The translations under genes and the position numbers were made by a program. A stretch of DNA of 64,000 nucleotides from Symbiodinium sp. CCMP2592. Lineage: Eukaryota; Sar; Dinophyceae; Suessiales; Symbiodiniaceae. This document shows positions 32,101 through 41,527 of this stretch, one piece after another. Below the pieces are notes generated by a model, which was not told where the DNA came from, ran no database searches, and saw only the letters and a program-made list of their open reading frames with translations. The stretch lies in assembly GCA_905221615.1 (NCBI GenBank), contig CAJNDT010005833.1, positions 288,501-352,500 of the forward strand. The letters run 5' to 3'. Positions within the stretch are counted from its first letter, which is position 1. Each line of letters starts with the position of its first letter.

Positions 32101-35100
32101 GAAGCATTACCTATTCTGGGTGTCGGAACCGTTCCTTTGGGGTCCTGCCAGGGTTTATAGGGGTTCTATATGGCTCTGCTCTGTGACGGTCTATGGGTTC
32201 AGGGCTTCGGCCTTGGGGTTCTAGGAGAAACATGCGAAAACAGCGAAACCATCTCCAGAAGCCGAAGAAATCTGATGCCAAGCCGGTCGGGGGTCGCACT
32301 TGTTGCCCACAAGCATCTTGTTGATCCCAGGCTGTGAGTACTTCTCAATCTCCTACCCGCATGAAGCAACCGGCTCAGGGCTTCGAGCTAAGAACTTTGG
32401 GAGTTCGCGCCTAGGGCTTATATCCCATTTCGAGTGAGAAGTTATAGGATCTGAGTTTTACAGAGCTAGGCTTAGGATGCATAGGAAGAGGGCTCATAGA
32501 CTCCTTCTCCCAATACCAATAGTAGGCACTAGATGGTTCAATACTACCCTAAACGCTAAGTCTTACACATTAAGAACCTCAGGGCTTGTGCAGTTTAGTC
32601 GGGTCTGGTCTTCTGCTCGCTTCGTTTGCTCCTCTTCCTGCTGATTCGCGGCGTTTTGAGTCCGCATCATTCGGTGTCAAGACGTGCCCGGGCATGTCTG
32701 GGCGTACTCGTGCCGTCACCCACTGCGACCGTCCTTTTGAACGTCTCGTAAACCCTATAAAACCCTACAACTCAAACTCAAACCCTAATAAAGAGGCCTT
32801 AATTATTAAAATCTGGTTTTACACTGCAACCAAATTAATAAGGAACCCCCACAATATAGCATTGGTAACCTTTTTGAAGTTTAGAATTGAAGCTCCGATA
32901 TAAAACCCCAAGCCCTGAAACCATAAGAGTTGAACCCTCAGCTTACTACTCCAATAAGCCACAGGAATAGAAGGTTAAACTTTCCGTTCGGTATTGGGGG
33001 TCTAAGTGAGTCGGCCTCCAACCAGTGGCGTACGTTGTGAAAGGATTCGCGGTCCTCACTCGCACCGTGAAACTTAAGCCTTCGGGTTTATCAAAGGGGA
33101 AAAGGAGGGACCCTTAATGGGGACCCCTACCCTATAATGGGTATATAACGGCTATATTAAGGGTATACACCTAGGGGTCCTTATTGAGGGTCCCTCTGGA
33201 TTTAGGAAGTTTAGAGGTTATAGCGTTTAGGGTCCGGGGCTCATAGGATTGAGGTTTAGGGCTTATCGGCTTATATAGGGTTTATATATTAGGGCTTGTA
33301 GGGTTTAGGGTAGTTCCTCAAAGCTTTCCTAGATCCCCACCGCCAACCTCCATCAGAACCTAGCTGCCCATAATTGGCCATAAAGGCTGCATGAAGGGTA
33401 CCAGGACCTTCATTGAGGGTCCTCGACGATCCCGGTCATGTACGGTTGAGTGGATGACTCATAACCGCAGGACCTATGAATTTGTACTTGATGCTTTGGG
33501 GAGTTACCCCTGAACCCTACACTGGACCCCATCAGCCCTAAGCCTTAAACCCGAGAAGCCCTGAACGCTACAGGCCCAAGACCCTAAACCCTAAAAGCCC
33601 TGATACATGATATACTTTGACCCAGAAGTCCTGAACCCCTAACGACTCAGAGCTTGCACAGGCAACCGAAGCAACCTTCAATCCAGAGCTGAAGGCCACG
33701 GTCTAGGGATTAAGGCGAGGGTTTCGCGTTATACGATGCTATAATAGATGTATGAAGGAACTCTAGGGATCTAGGGATAACTCGAAGGATGTTTCAGGCT
33801 ATCAGATTGAAGTCGGACACGGAATTCTGACCCGGCTAGTCCTAACTCCACATGGAGTGGTTGAGGATTAGCGCGATTCGTTTTGACAAAACCCCAACGC
33901 TACACCGCCGGTGCACCGGCTGAAGGGCAGTAATTGTCTATGCGCAGGGGGTTGCTCGTACTGCTGCATATACCACCTACTTGTTGCAACCACTCTTTCC
34001 CCACGACCCTGGGCCCTCATCTCAACTCTCGAAACCCTGAACGCCAAACCCGAAAGAAAATTTTATGCTCTTAAGTAGAATCCCTAAACCCTAAACCCTA
34101 AACCCTAAAAGTGAACCCGACAGCCCTGAAGGAGGCAGAAGACTGTGAGGTCGAAGACGACGATGATCCCATGTGCACCTCTGTAGTAGCCTCAAATCCC
34201 AAAGGCTCCATGTACCCTTATAGTAGATACTTAGGCCTTAAAGGGGTCCCTATATAGGTACTTTAAGGCCTAAGTATCTACTATAAGGGTACATGGAGCC
34301 TTAGGGAATGCGGTGGTTGTCAAAATCAGGGTCGCTTTTTGGGTCCTTAATATGGTACGGCACCTAATATTTAGGCTACCCAAAATGGGACCTTAATTTT
34401 GACAGCTACCTAAATGCAAACTCCGAGCTCCGCGGGGGGAAAGAGCTCTTGCAAAACCTTGATCTGATTCTAGAAGAAGGCTTTACCTCACTAGCCCAAA
34501 ACCCAAGGAAACAAAAGTTGAAACTTTCAGAATCGACTACCTTATAAGAACCCCAAAAGTTGAAAAGTTGAGTTTACAGCCAATAAGCTACAAGGTGAGG
34601 TAATAAAGATCTGAGACGGGCGTTACAGAGTGTTTGCTTATTCAAGAACCCGGATTATGGTTCGCCAATGCGCTGAAGTCATTTGTGCATCTTCCAGTAG
34701 ACTACCCAGCTATACGAACCCAATAAACTACGTGTCGCATATGGGATCATGGGAGGAAACTATTCGGTGCCCTGAACACAATGTTCAGGATTCTGCAGTC
34801 TGATGTAGGATCCTGATTCAGAAACCCTGGCCCATGACCTCAATATAGGGACCCGTACAGCAAAGGACTCGCCTTTGGTCTATGCTTCTTCTGCAGCAGC
34901 CAAAAACGATAGAAACATTTGTCTAAGGCCCCAAAAAGCCTATAGCGCCCATAGCAACCCGACCCCAGACCCTTACTGCAATATCCTAACTCCAAAAGCC
35001 TCAAGCCCGTAATCCAAAATCCAAAATCATGAAGCCTCAGAGCCTAAATCTAAAATCTTAAACCATAAAGCCTCAAACCCTGAATTCAAAATCGTCAAAC

Positions 35101-35349
35101 ATCATCGCTTCAGCCCTAATCCGAACCCTGAGGCCGTCTTGCCGTGAGGCTCGCGCAAATGGTGCGAAACCGCTCCTGACCTCCCCCGGAGCGGTGCTTT
35201 GAAAATCTGTGTGTGTCTGTGTGCGTCTGTCCAATTCCAATTTAAGTATGTACATGTATATACAGGCATGCATGGATGCATGGATGGATGGACGGACGGA
35301 TGGACGAATGGATATGCATATACAAATACAAATACATATGCATGTGTAT

Positions 35350-35401
<52 letters not shown>

Positions 35402-38400
35402 ATTTGTATATGTACAATTTTATGTTATGTATGTGTGTATATATATATATATGGATACACACACACGTGTGTACTTGTAAGTGTATACCTATCTATCTAC
35501 ACATATATATATATATATATATATATGGTAACCCCCCCCCCCCAGGACCTACCTCCAAACCCGTCTGTCTACATATGATACCACACTTTATTACCCATGC
35601 ACACACACACACCCAAACACGCAAACACATGCAACATGGAATAGGTCTCCGAAGATTCGTGTATACGAACATGACTATACCAGAGGCCCCGCTGCATTAA
35701 AACCCGCATTAAAAAAATAAATTTTAATGCAGCCTGGCCCGTGGAACCAAGAACCAAGAACCAAGATTCCCAGGAGTCTTGAATCCTGAATCTTGGTTCC
35801 ACGGGCACCGGCCGGGTTGCATTAAAATTTGCATTAAAAAAATTAAATTTTAATGCAGCCCGGCCCGTGGAACCAAGAACCAAGAACCAAGATTCCCAGG
35901 AGTCTTGAATCCTGAATCTTGGTTCCACGGGCACGGCCGGGCTGCATTAAAATCTGCATTAAAAAATTAAAATTTAATGCGCTCTGGCCCGTGGAACCAA
36001 GAACCAAGATGCCCGGGTGTCTTGATTCTTGGATCTTGGTTCCGCGGGCACTTGTCGGGCTGCATTAAATCTGCATTAAAAAATTAAATTTTAATGCACC
36101 CAGGCCCGTGGAACCAAGATTCAGGATTCAAGACTCCTGAGCATCTTGGTTCTTGGCTCTTGGTTCCATGGGCCGGGCTGCATTAAAATATAATTTTTTA
36201 ATGCAAATTTTAATGCAACCCGGCCGGTGCCCGTGGAACCAAGATTCAGGATTCAAGACTCCTGGGAATCTTGGTTCTTGGTTCCACGGGCCTGGCTGCA
36301 TTAAAATTTAATTTCTTAATGCAAATTTTAATGCAACCCGGCCGGTGCCCGTGGAACCAAGATTCAGAATTCAAGACTCCTGGGAATCTTGGTTCTTGGT
36401 TCTTGGTTCCACGGGCCGGGCTGCATTAAAATTTGTTTTTTTTAATGCGCTTTTTAATGCAGCCAGGTCGCTGGAAACCATATAAATATTCACGAAACAT
36501 ATCGGTTTGCCATTTTATGTGCCACATGGCCACTCCTGCAGTGAAGATTAGCGAATGGATTGCTGTGCTTGACAGTTTGATCGCATGACAACAAATGTGT
36601 GATGACCCAAGCTGCATCTAATCAAAATCAAGTGATATTGTACTTCCAGTTCCAGTCCTGTCCTTGTGAGCATAAATACAATAAATACTGTACAGACAGG
36701 TTTAAATATGGAACATCAGTCGGAGCCGAACTTGCGAATGTCCAGCTGAGTTATAGCTTATTGAGTAACGGGTTCCCATGGTGGACATCAGGAACCTACT
36801 TGTAAACAGATATCATTCAAAATCCACTATAGAATACCTATCCCTTCCAGGATTTCATAGAAAATACTCAGGTCGTACCGTATAGAGTTTATAAAGTATA
36901 TACTTTGTATAATCTACCTTATGGAATACCCTGTATCTCATGAAACACCTTATAGAAATCTGTCCTATATATACACCCTATAGAATACTTTTTATACGTT
37001 ACAGGTTGGGATACCGTATAAATACCCTATAGACTGCCACATAGAATACCTAGTTTATCTCCTATATACCCTATCTGGTATACTTTACAGAATGTATTAT
37101 AAACGCCCTATGGATGATACTCCCTTTATACCTTATACATGCCCTTGAGAACCCCCATTGGGATACCCGACAAAAGCCGTATAGACCAGGATTTACGTAG
37201 TGTAAATCAGAAGGAGCCCAAGCTTCTTGCAGCTTATTGAGCAACGGACATTTATGCCTGTAGAATACCTTACAGAATACCCTTTTTACAAACCGTAAAG
37301 AAATTCATGTAGAATACGGTAATACCTTATATAATGTTCCTATATTCCCTATACACCTTGCACACCCAAGATCTGAGAGTTCCCCAGTTGAATGTGGTTT
37401 ATTTAGCAACGGATTCATATCAAGGAATTGCGGAATATAGGATCTAGAAATTCCTTGAAAATCGATGCTTGTCTAACAAAAGATACATAACGAGAACAGA
37501 GCTCTTCTGAAACACATGCTGCACATACCCTATAGAATGCCTGTTAAACTGCGTTTTCCACCGATTTACTGTACATACACCTTATATAATACCATCTGTA
37601 ATACCCCGTTGAATACTTTGAAGAAGAGCGCCTCTATTTGATACATCCTGTGTACCTTATGTATGCCATATAGAATACTTGTACAGTACCATTTAGATTA
37701 CTTTTTGAAACCCATTATAGAAAATCCTAACAGTACCTTATAGATACGTGTTTTAAATATGGAAAGCCAGCCGGAGCCCAAGATCTGATAATTTCCAGTT
37801 GACTTGCAGCTTTTGGGTAAAGGGTTCCTATGAAGAAATCAGGAACCAGGAAAACTATCCTTACAACTACCTTATAAAATACACTCTCTATGCACCTTAA
37901 TAAATTTCATAAAACATACACTATAGAATACCTTCCTACATATAGGCCGCAGAATGCCTTTTGTACAATACTTTATGGAGTACCCTCTACAATACATTAT
38001 AGAATGCCCTATAGAATACCATCCTTACAGAAGACCGCCTATGAAATATATCTTTTGTATACCCCAAATATACCTCATAGAATATCCTTCAGAATACCAT
38101 TTAAGATACCGTTTACAATAGCTTCTAACATACCTTATAGATCACGGTTCAAAAAAGGAACATCAGGAGGAGCGCGCCGTTAAATAGCGTAGCATACAGA
38201 GGACAGTAGACAATACTTCATGGTATTGATATGGCTCGAACGGTGTGGCGTCGTCGTAGACAGCGAAGACTACGCAGTATATTGCAGTTTAGTTCGGAGT
38301 GGATTCGTAACGTTGTCTAGACAGTACAAGAAAAGGCTTCGAGGTAGGTCCTGGGGGAGGGGGGGGGGGTAGCATATATATATATATATATATGTAAATA

Positions 38401-40760
38401 TCTGCACACATACATATACCTATACCTATACCTATACCTATACCCATATCTGTGTCTAAGCCTAAATCAAAGTATATCTATGTCTATGCCTATACCGAAG
38501 CCTAACTATACCTGTACGTTTTACCTATATATAAGTATATACATCCATATACATATCATATACACATACGCGCACATACATACTTGGACATATACATATG
38601 CAGAAAACATATACATTTATACATAGCTATGCACAATTATACTTAACTATACAGAACTGTACATATACATATGCATATGCTAATTACATATACATATAAT
38701 TACAGAAAACATATCAGCAAACATATGTTTTCTGCATAGATAGACATGGACAGAATGAGTTTTGTATCAACTGTCTACAAACCGTTTCACTCGAGCGTGA
38801 CTGAGTTGTCTTCGTCCTTTGGTTTCATGAGATGTAAGGTGTTCGGGCGTTGGATCGTTTGGCTTTCGGGCTTATAAGGTGTCGGACAATGGGCAAAGGT
38901 TGAGAGGGATCCCCATGTTACTGACGAGATGCTGTTGCAAGTCCTGTTCCTGTCACTCGAACTAACCTGGTTGCTTGCATGCTTAGACCATTGACACCTT
39001 CGGGCGTGCGCAGATTATTCTGACGGTGTGCCGGTTGCAACTCGGGTTCGTAAAGGGCCCCGGTCTCGGCCATGTTGCTATGGACAGGCAGTTTCTAACC
39101 CGCTTCCTGAAGGAATGAAATTCTTGAGGGCTGTTCTCGCTGTTTCCGGCTTTGCCGGTAGAATCTCTAAACCCTCAATCACATCAGCCGAATCGTTAAA
39201 CCAAACAAAACCCCTATCGCAAACCTAAAGCCTCTGTAAACATACTGTACAGACTCCCAGAACACCACCAAGGGAAATCCCAGACCCTTAACCGCGGCCC
39301 CAAACCCCAAACTTCAAAACGCGGCAGGAGCACCGGCAGTGTCCCAAATCTGCGTCTTGGCTTTCTTGCCATCCTGAGCACAGAGATTTCCAGGGCTTAG
39401 GGCAGCTTAGGGGCTTTTAGAAGCGGCTTCGCGTTTGGAGTATACCTTACCCCAAAATCACCTACATTTTTTAGGACTTATATAAGGCAATCAGAATAAG
39501 GAACCAAAAAAAAGGCAGGTTTTGTCAGGGTTAAGGTGGGGCTTAGGGCTTAGGGTTCAGGGCAGGTTTCGGTTTTCGGGCTTTGGGCTGAGGGCAGATG
39601 AGGGCTTCGTGCTTAGGGCTGTTCAGGGTCTCGGGGCCGTCCCCTTTGGCTCCACTTTGGTGTCCAAAGTGTACAGTACCAATGCCAACTTTGGGATGTC
39701 TGAACCAGGCGTTGTGACGGCGGCTGAAAAGAGCAACTCCATGCTCGGCACGTTCAGGGGCTCTGTTACTTTTGAGTTGTCTTCAGCAAGGTTTCACGTT
39801 TGGAGTTCCAGCGCTAGCAAAAATGAAGATTTCGGGTTTGACTAACATCCTAATCGGACTGCGCAGTCGTGAAGCATTGGGGGTAACAGGTAAAAAGTAG
39901 GAACATCTGGATACAACGTCCCCAGCTATAGGCGGATCCTGAGGAAAGGCAGTTCCTAAATCCTCGGTCCCGCCAAAAACAACAGCGCTTCGAGGCATTC
40001 TTCCTCCAAAACCTTCACATCGAATGGTCTCTGGGGTCACAATCTCCGTGTCGGATCGCAACACACCACTGTTTAGTTTAGGGCTCATTGTCTCAGAGTC
40101 TACGAGTCTAGGCACGGAGGTAGACCCCTATGGACAGAAGCCGCGAAGCCAGGAACATGGTCCGGATGCGGAAGTCGACGCCAATCGTGGCAACGAAGTT
40201 GTCAGAGTAGGTGTCCTCGGTGAGACTGCACTGCCTGCTCAAAGTTGCTAATATAATCCCTATGCCTCCAGGGACCTTATTATGGGGGCCTTAAGGGGTC
40301 TAGGGCCCTAACTATGAGGTCCTTGGAAGGATAGGGTAAGGGCTTAACAACCAGAGTAGGGTTTTGGGGGTATGTTAAACAGTATGTAGGTAAAATACAC
40401 AAGTACAAGCATATACAAACAGATTCCGTTAAAGAGCCCTCAGAAGAAGTGTCGGAATTGCGGATTATTCGATCAACTCTACACCACCCCGAGAAAAAAC
40501 AGTTAAACCCAAAACCCCGGTGGGAACCTTTCTGGCTTGTCACCAGAGGCCCCATCTTGCGATCCCTGACCGCCGAACTCTGGTAATATGGTTGATGATA
40601 TAAATCCAGCATTACCCATAATAAGGAATATACCATTGTTCTCATAGTTTAGGGTCCTTAAGGTAATGCAGGATTTATATCATCAACCGTATCTCGTGTT
40701 GAAAACCCCTCAGCCAAGTCTCGTCTGCGAAACGCAGCAGGAGGCACGACTTGCCGACAC
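29135..40760 (-). CDS. RAB1: Rab1-type small GTPase, spliced over more than 11 kb
   Basis: Rab1 GTPases switch between GTP and GDP forms and direct vesicle traffic from ER to Golgi. The minus strand holds, in correct order, GVGKSCLLLRFAD (P-loop), DTYSDNF...TIGVDFRIRT (switch I), DGKKAKTQIWDTAG (G3), QERFRTICAS, YYRGAHGIIVVFDLT, IEKYSQPGINKMLVGNKCD (G4), YLETSAK...NVDEAF (G5), MAK/EIKDRVSKE, and a possible CxC tail. Exons: 40,723-40,760; 40,150-40,215; 39,334-39,373; 35,151-35,180; 34,144-34,190; 33,981-34,008; 32,284-32,352; 30,509-30,613; 29,588-29,640; 29,135-29,159. Introns range from 135 to 4,153 bp. Most acceptors are AG|G; donors are GT, GC and GA. Phases join through YYRGAHGIIVVFDLT and from ETSAK to the tail. 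Missing: the first exon (start codon to GDSG), roughly DQESF after FDLT, and a few residues after NKCD. It may be a working gene with unseen micro-exons, or a decaying copy. Confidence 0.88.
29250..29320. mobile_element. Family B element, 5'-truncated
   Basis: Starts at ATTAAACTTTCCGATTCC and runs to TATTGGGGATCTAAG. It lies in the last presumed Rab intron. Confidence 0.8.
29588..29640 (-). CDS. RAB1: Rab exon: EIKDRVSKE
   Basis: TTGGCAG|GAGATCAAAG (AG|G) gives EIKDRVSKEAPPSSTPT plus AG, GC donor (GAG|GCACGC). It continues AFTQMAK in phase and matches the start of the Rab hypervariable tail. Confidence 0.8.
29661..29912. repeat. Direct duplication split by a family B element
   Basis: About 62 bp (AGGGTTCCTTA...TTCAGGCCACAGCAT.CACTT) occur at 29,663-29,724 and again at 29,852-29,912 with a few differences. 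The B element (29,748-29,850) lies between them. Confidence 0.85.
29748..29850. mobile_element. Family B element, intact
   Basis: CTTACTACCCCAATAAGCCA to GGTATTGGGGATCTAAG with TAGG on both sides (29,744-29,747 and 29,851-29,854). It lies in the intron between the ETSAK and EIKDR exons. Confidence 0.9.
29995..30105. repeat. GTC-type trinucleotide-rich tract
   Basis: Imperfect TCGTCG, GTCGTC and CGGTCGTGGTCG runs. Open frames on both strands here are simple-sequence effects. Confidence 0.7.
30509..30613 (-). CDS. RAB1: Rab exon: ETSAK
   Basis: AGGTAG|GTCGATACC (AG|G), 35 codons, GC donor (AAG|GCCTGG), phase 0 at both ends. It contains GYLETSAKHAHNVDEAFTQM. The whole exon is antisense to an open plus-strand frame at 30,510-30,722, which should be ignored. 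Confidence 0.9.
31002..31095. mobile_element. Inverted-repeat element, family N
   Basis: CTTACCTTTGGTTGGTAGGG ... CCCTACTAACCAAAGGTAAG, better preserved than the copy at 6,722. In the intron between the NKCD and ETSAK exons. Confidence 0.88.
31348..31467. mobile_element. Inverted-repeat element, family D
   Basis: ACAGTAGAAGCCCAAAAGTT ... CCAACTTTATGGGGTGTACT then GTA. Nearly the exact reverse of the copy at 18,956. Confidence 0.85.
32284..32352 (-). CDS. RAB1: Rab exon: NKCD
   Basis: Reads (E)IEKYSQPGINKMLVGNKCD, the guanine-recognition motif with normal spacing. Acceptor is either GGTAG|GAG (32,352) or GAG|ATT (32,349); the second keeps exact Rab1 length with the WLQQ exon. The donor is unclear; a GC site after NKCDPRP is used here. 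Confidence 0.85.
32944..33200. mobile_element. Family B deletion copy and family J element
   Basis: At 32,942-33,006 a B element lacks its middle (AAACTTTCCGTTCGGTATTG). At 33,097-33,197 an intact J element has arms GAAAAGGAGGGACCCTTAAT / TTGAGGGTCCCTC. Both are in the WLQQ-NKCD intron. Confidence 0.8.
33981..34008 (-). CDS. RAB1: Tentative Rab exon: KEWLQQ
   Basis: GCCCAG|GGTCGTGG (AG|G), one base then VVGKEWLQQ, GT donor (CAA|GTAGGT). It would supply the VKxWLxE helix before the G4 exon. The phase does not join to the FDLT exon, so a five- to six-residue micro-exon is needed in between. Confidence 0.42.
34082..34110. repeat. CCCTAAA array inside the shortest Rab intron
   Basis: Four exact units within the 135 bp intron between the FDLT and WLQQ exons. 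Confidence 0.85.
34144..34190 (-). CDS. RAB1: Rab exon: YYRGAHGIIVVFD
   Basis: TTTGAG|GCTACTACAG (AG|G). It completes the serine codon, then YYRGAHGIIVVFDLT, GT donor (ACA|GTCTTC). YRGAHG is typical of the Rab1 subgroup. A family H element begins seven bases outside the acceptor. Confidence 0.9.
34197..34306. mobile_element. Inverted-repeat element, family H, near-perfect
   Basis: AAGGCTCCATGTACCCTTAT ... ATAAGGGTACATGGAGCCTT, almost base-perfect arms of about 45 bp. It is immediately followed by a family I element. Confidence 0.92.
34310..34413. mobile_element. Inverted-repeat element, family I
   Basis: GGTGGTTGTCAAAATCAGGG ... ATTTTGACAGCTACC. AATGC lies directly before and, after two extra bases, again behind it, probably a 5 bp target duplication. 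Confidence 0.85.
34482..34604. mobile_element. Inverted-repeat element, family L, with outer ends
   Basis: TTACCTCAC at the left and GTGAGGTAA at the right are exact reverse complements and show the full extent of the family, which is not visible in the other two copies. Confidence 0.8.
35151..35180 (-). CDS. RAB1: Rab exon: QERFRT
   Basis: GGGGAG|GTCAGGAGCGG (AG|G). It completes the glycine of WDTAG, then QERFRTICA and one base before a GC donor (CGA|GCCTC). The catalytic glutamine is present. Only 30 nt long, 4.15 kb from the previous exon. Confidence 0.88.
35265..35530. repeat. Compound microsatellite (ATGG, TA, TG)
   Basis: GCATGGATGCATGGATGGAT, then TA, TG and further TA runs. Frames on both strands through this tract are artefacts. 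Confidence 0.9.
35685..36466. repeat. Palindromic hairpin satellite
   Basis: Six to seven units of about 120 bp. Each unit contains CCCGTGGAACCAAGAACCAA, CAGGAGTCTTGAATCCTGAA and TCTTGGTTCCACGGGC, itself a hairpin, joined by AT-rich palindromes (GCTGCATTAAAATTTGCATT / TTAATGCAGC). Units left of about 36,085 and right of it are in opposite orientation, so the whole block is one large palindrome of smaller palindromes. Confidence 0.88.
36700..38180. repeat. Degenerate TATAGAATACC array with longer spacer copies
   Basis: Motifs like CTATAGAATACC, TTACAGAATACC and CATAGAATACC recur more than 15 times. A longer spacer (TTTAAATATGGAA.., CGGAGCCCAAGATCTGATAA, CAGCTTATTGAGCAACGG) recurs at about 36,701, 37,205, 37,365, 37,751 and 38,148. 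The open frame at 36,599-36,805 lies across this repeat and has no recognised domain. Confidence 0.7.
38396..39330. other. Intronic DNA with TACCTA array; no gene seen
   Basis: TACCTA repeats at about 38,408-38,450, drifting TATACATA-type simple sequence to about 38,720, then unique sequence. The frame at 39,028-39,228 lies in the Rab intron, is antisense to it and has no recognised features. Confidence 0.55.
39334..39373 (-). CDS. RAB1: Rab exon: WDTAG
   Basis: GCTCAG|GATGGCAAG (AG|G), 13 codons (DGKKAKTQIWDTA) plus the first base of glycine, GT donor (CCG|GTGCTCC). Spacing from RIRT to WDTAG is the same as in known Rab1 proteins. Confidence 0.9.
40150..40215 (-). CDS. RAB1: Rab exon: switch I
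   Basis: ACCGAG|GACACCTAC (AG|G), 22 codons, donor GC (CTG|GCTTCG). It reads DTYSDNFVATIGVDFRIRTM then FL. The threonine of TIGVDF that contacts magnesium is intact. Joins in phase 0 on both sides. Confidence 0.9.
40590..40692. mobile_element. Inverted-repeat element, family A
   Basis: ATATGGTTGATGATATAAAT ... GGATTTATATCATCAACCGT then AT. Intact, about 30 bases beyond the donor of the Rab P-loop exon. Confidence 0.9.
40723..40760 (-). CDS. RAB1: Rab exon: P-loop
   Basis: CTGCGAG|GTGTCGGCAAG (AG|G). Two bases complete the glycine codon, then VGKSCLLLRFAD. The donor is GA (GAC|GAGACT). The lysine-serine of the nucleotide-binding loop is present. Confidence 0.88.
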
Positions 40761-41117
40761 CTCGCAGAACTCCCAAGCCTTGACCCCTGTAGGGGGCCTA
40801 AAGAATCACCAATACTAGGGATTAGGGTTTAGGATTTAGGGATTTAGGGTTTAGGGGTTTTGGTTTAGGGTTCAAAAGAGGTCTTATAAGGGCTCCACTT
40901 TATCAACTCTCGGAGATAACTTGTCGTTGGCAATCACAGCACTCTTTGGAGGCCTCAACAGAGAAAGCTTGCGTGAACACTAACTTGACCAGGAAAACTG
41001 CAGTATCACATAGGCCTCAGCTCCAAACCTGAACCCTTTATTTGTACACATGGGATCGGACTACCAGTTTGAGGGTTCGCTGGCATGCGCCGCCGTAGGA
41101 TTTCACAAACATTCAAT

Positions 41118-41242
41118 GGGGAAAAGGAAGGACTCTTAATAAGGACGCCTAGGTAAATACCCATAATATAGCCATTATATACCCATTATATAGCCCATTA
41201 TAGGGTAAGGGTCCCCATTAAGGGTCCCTCCTTTTCCCCTTT
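41118..41242. mobile_element. Inverted-repeat element, family J
   Basis: GGGGAAAAGGAAGGACTCTT ... AAGGGTCCCTCCTTTTCCCC, with a TATACCCATTATATAGCCC centre. Confidence 0.85.
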
Positions 41243-41335
41243 GAAACATGCCAGGGCTTTGGGTTTGCTGTTCTGGTGCCTGTGGCTCTGAAGCCTTAGA
41301 CTGCCGTAAGAAGGCGGCGGTCCAAGGCTCTGGGC

Positions 41336-41527
41336 CCCAAAGGCTCCATGTACCCATAGGCCCCAAAGTAGTTCCTTTGTGGGTTCATATATAGAATCCT
41401 ATAAGGTAGTCCCAAAAAGGAACTACATGTACCCTTATAGTAGATACTTAGGCCTTAAAGGGGTCCCTATAATATAGGTACTTTAAGGCCTAAGTATCTC
41501 TACTATAAGGGTACATGGAGCCTTAGT
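41336..41527. mobile_element. Family H element containing a family G insertion
   Basis: H is interrupted after GGCTCCATGTACCC by a G element (about 41,352-41,418) that lacks its last arm bases. ATGTACCC is present on both sides of the insert. H then continues TTATAGTAGATACTTAGGCC to ATGGAGCCTTAG. Confidence 0.8.

Larger units (their letters stand above)
35500..38395. mobile_element. 2.9 kb foreign block with inverted ends, in a Rab intron
   Basis: The left end reads TA-run, TGGTAA, twelve C, AGGACCTACCTC (to 35,555). The right end is its reverse complement: GAGGTAGGTCCT at 38,341-38,352, a G-run with one A, then TAGCATATATA. The interior contains no CCCTAAA-type units, unlike the flanks, and is AT-rich. 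It consists of a CA-rich stretch, a hairpin satellite and a degenerate short-motif array. No transposase frame was recognised. It lies wholly within the intron between the WDTAG and QERF exons. Confidence 0.6.

Noticed and set aside
32586-32760. Second P-loop-like motif on the minus strand (TVAVGDGTSTPR)
   Set aside because: Lacks the GKS/GKT core and does not fit the Rab exon order.
35073-35934. Frames over the microsatellite and hairpin satellite
   Set aside because: The repeated peptide (RFRIQDSWESWFLVLGSTG) simply reflects the satellite unit; its left end overlaps a true Rab exon in another frame.
35685-36466. CRISPR-like array (regular repeats with spacers)
   Set aside because: The spacers are themselves repeated and palindromic, and the context is eukaryotic.
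36419-36470. AT-rich palindromes as a replication origin
   Set aside because: No evidence beyond AT content; the palindromes are part of the satellite unit.
39522-40115. Overlapping 107- and 110-codon frames
   Set aside because: They lie in the Rab intron between the switch I and WDTAG exons and show no domain or splice support.
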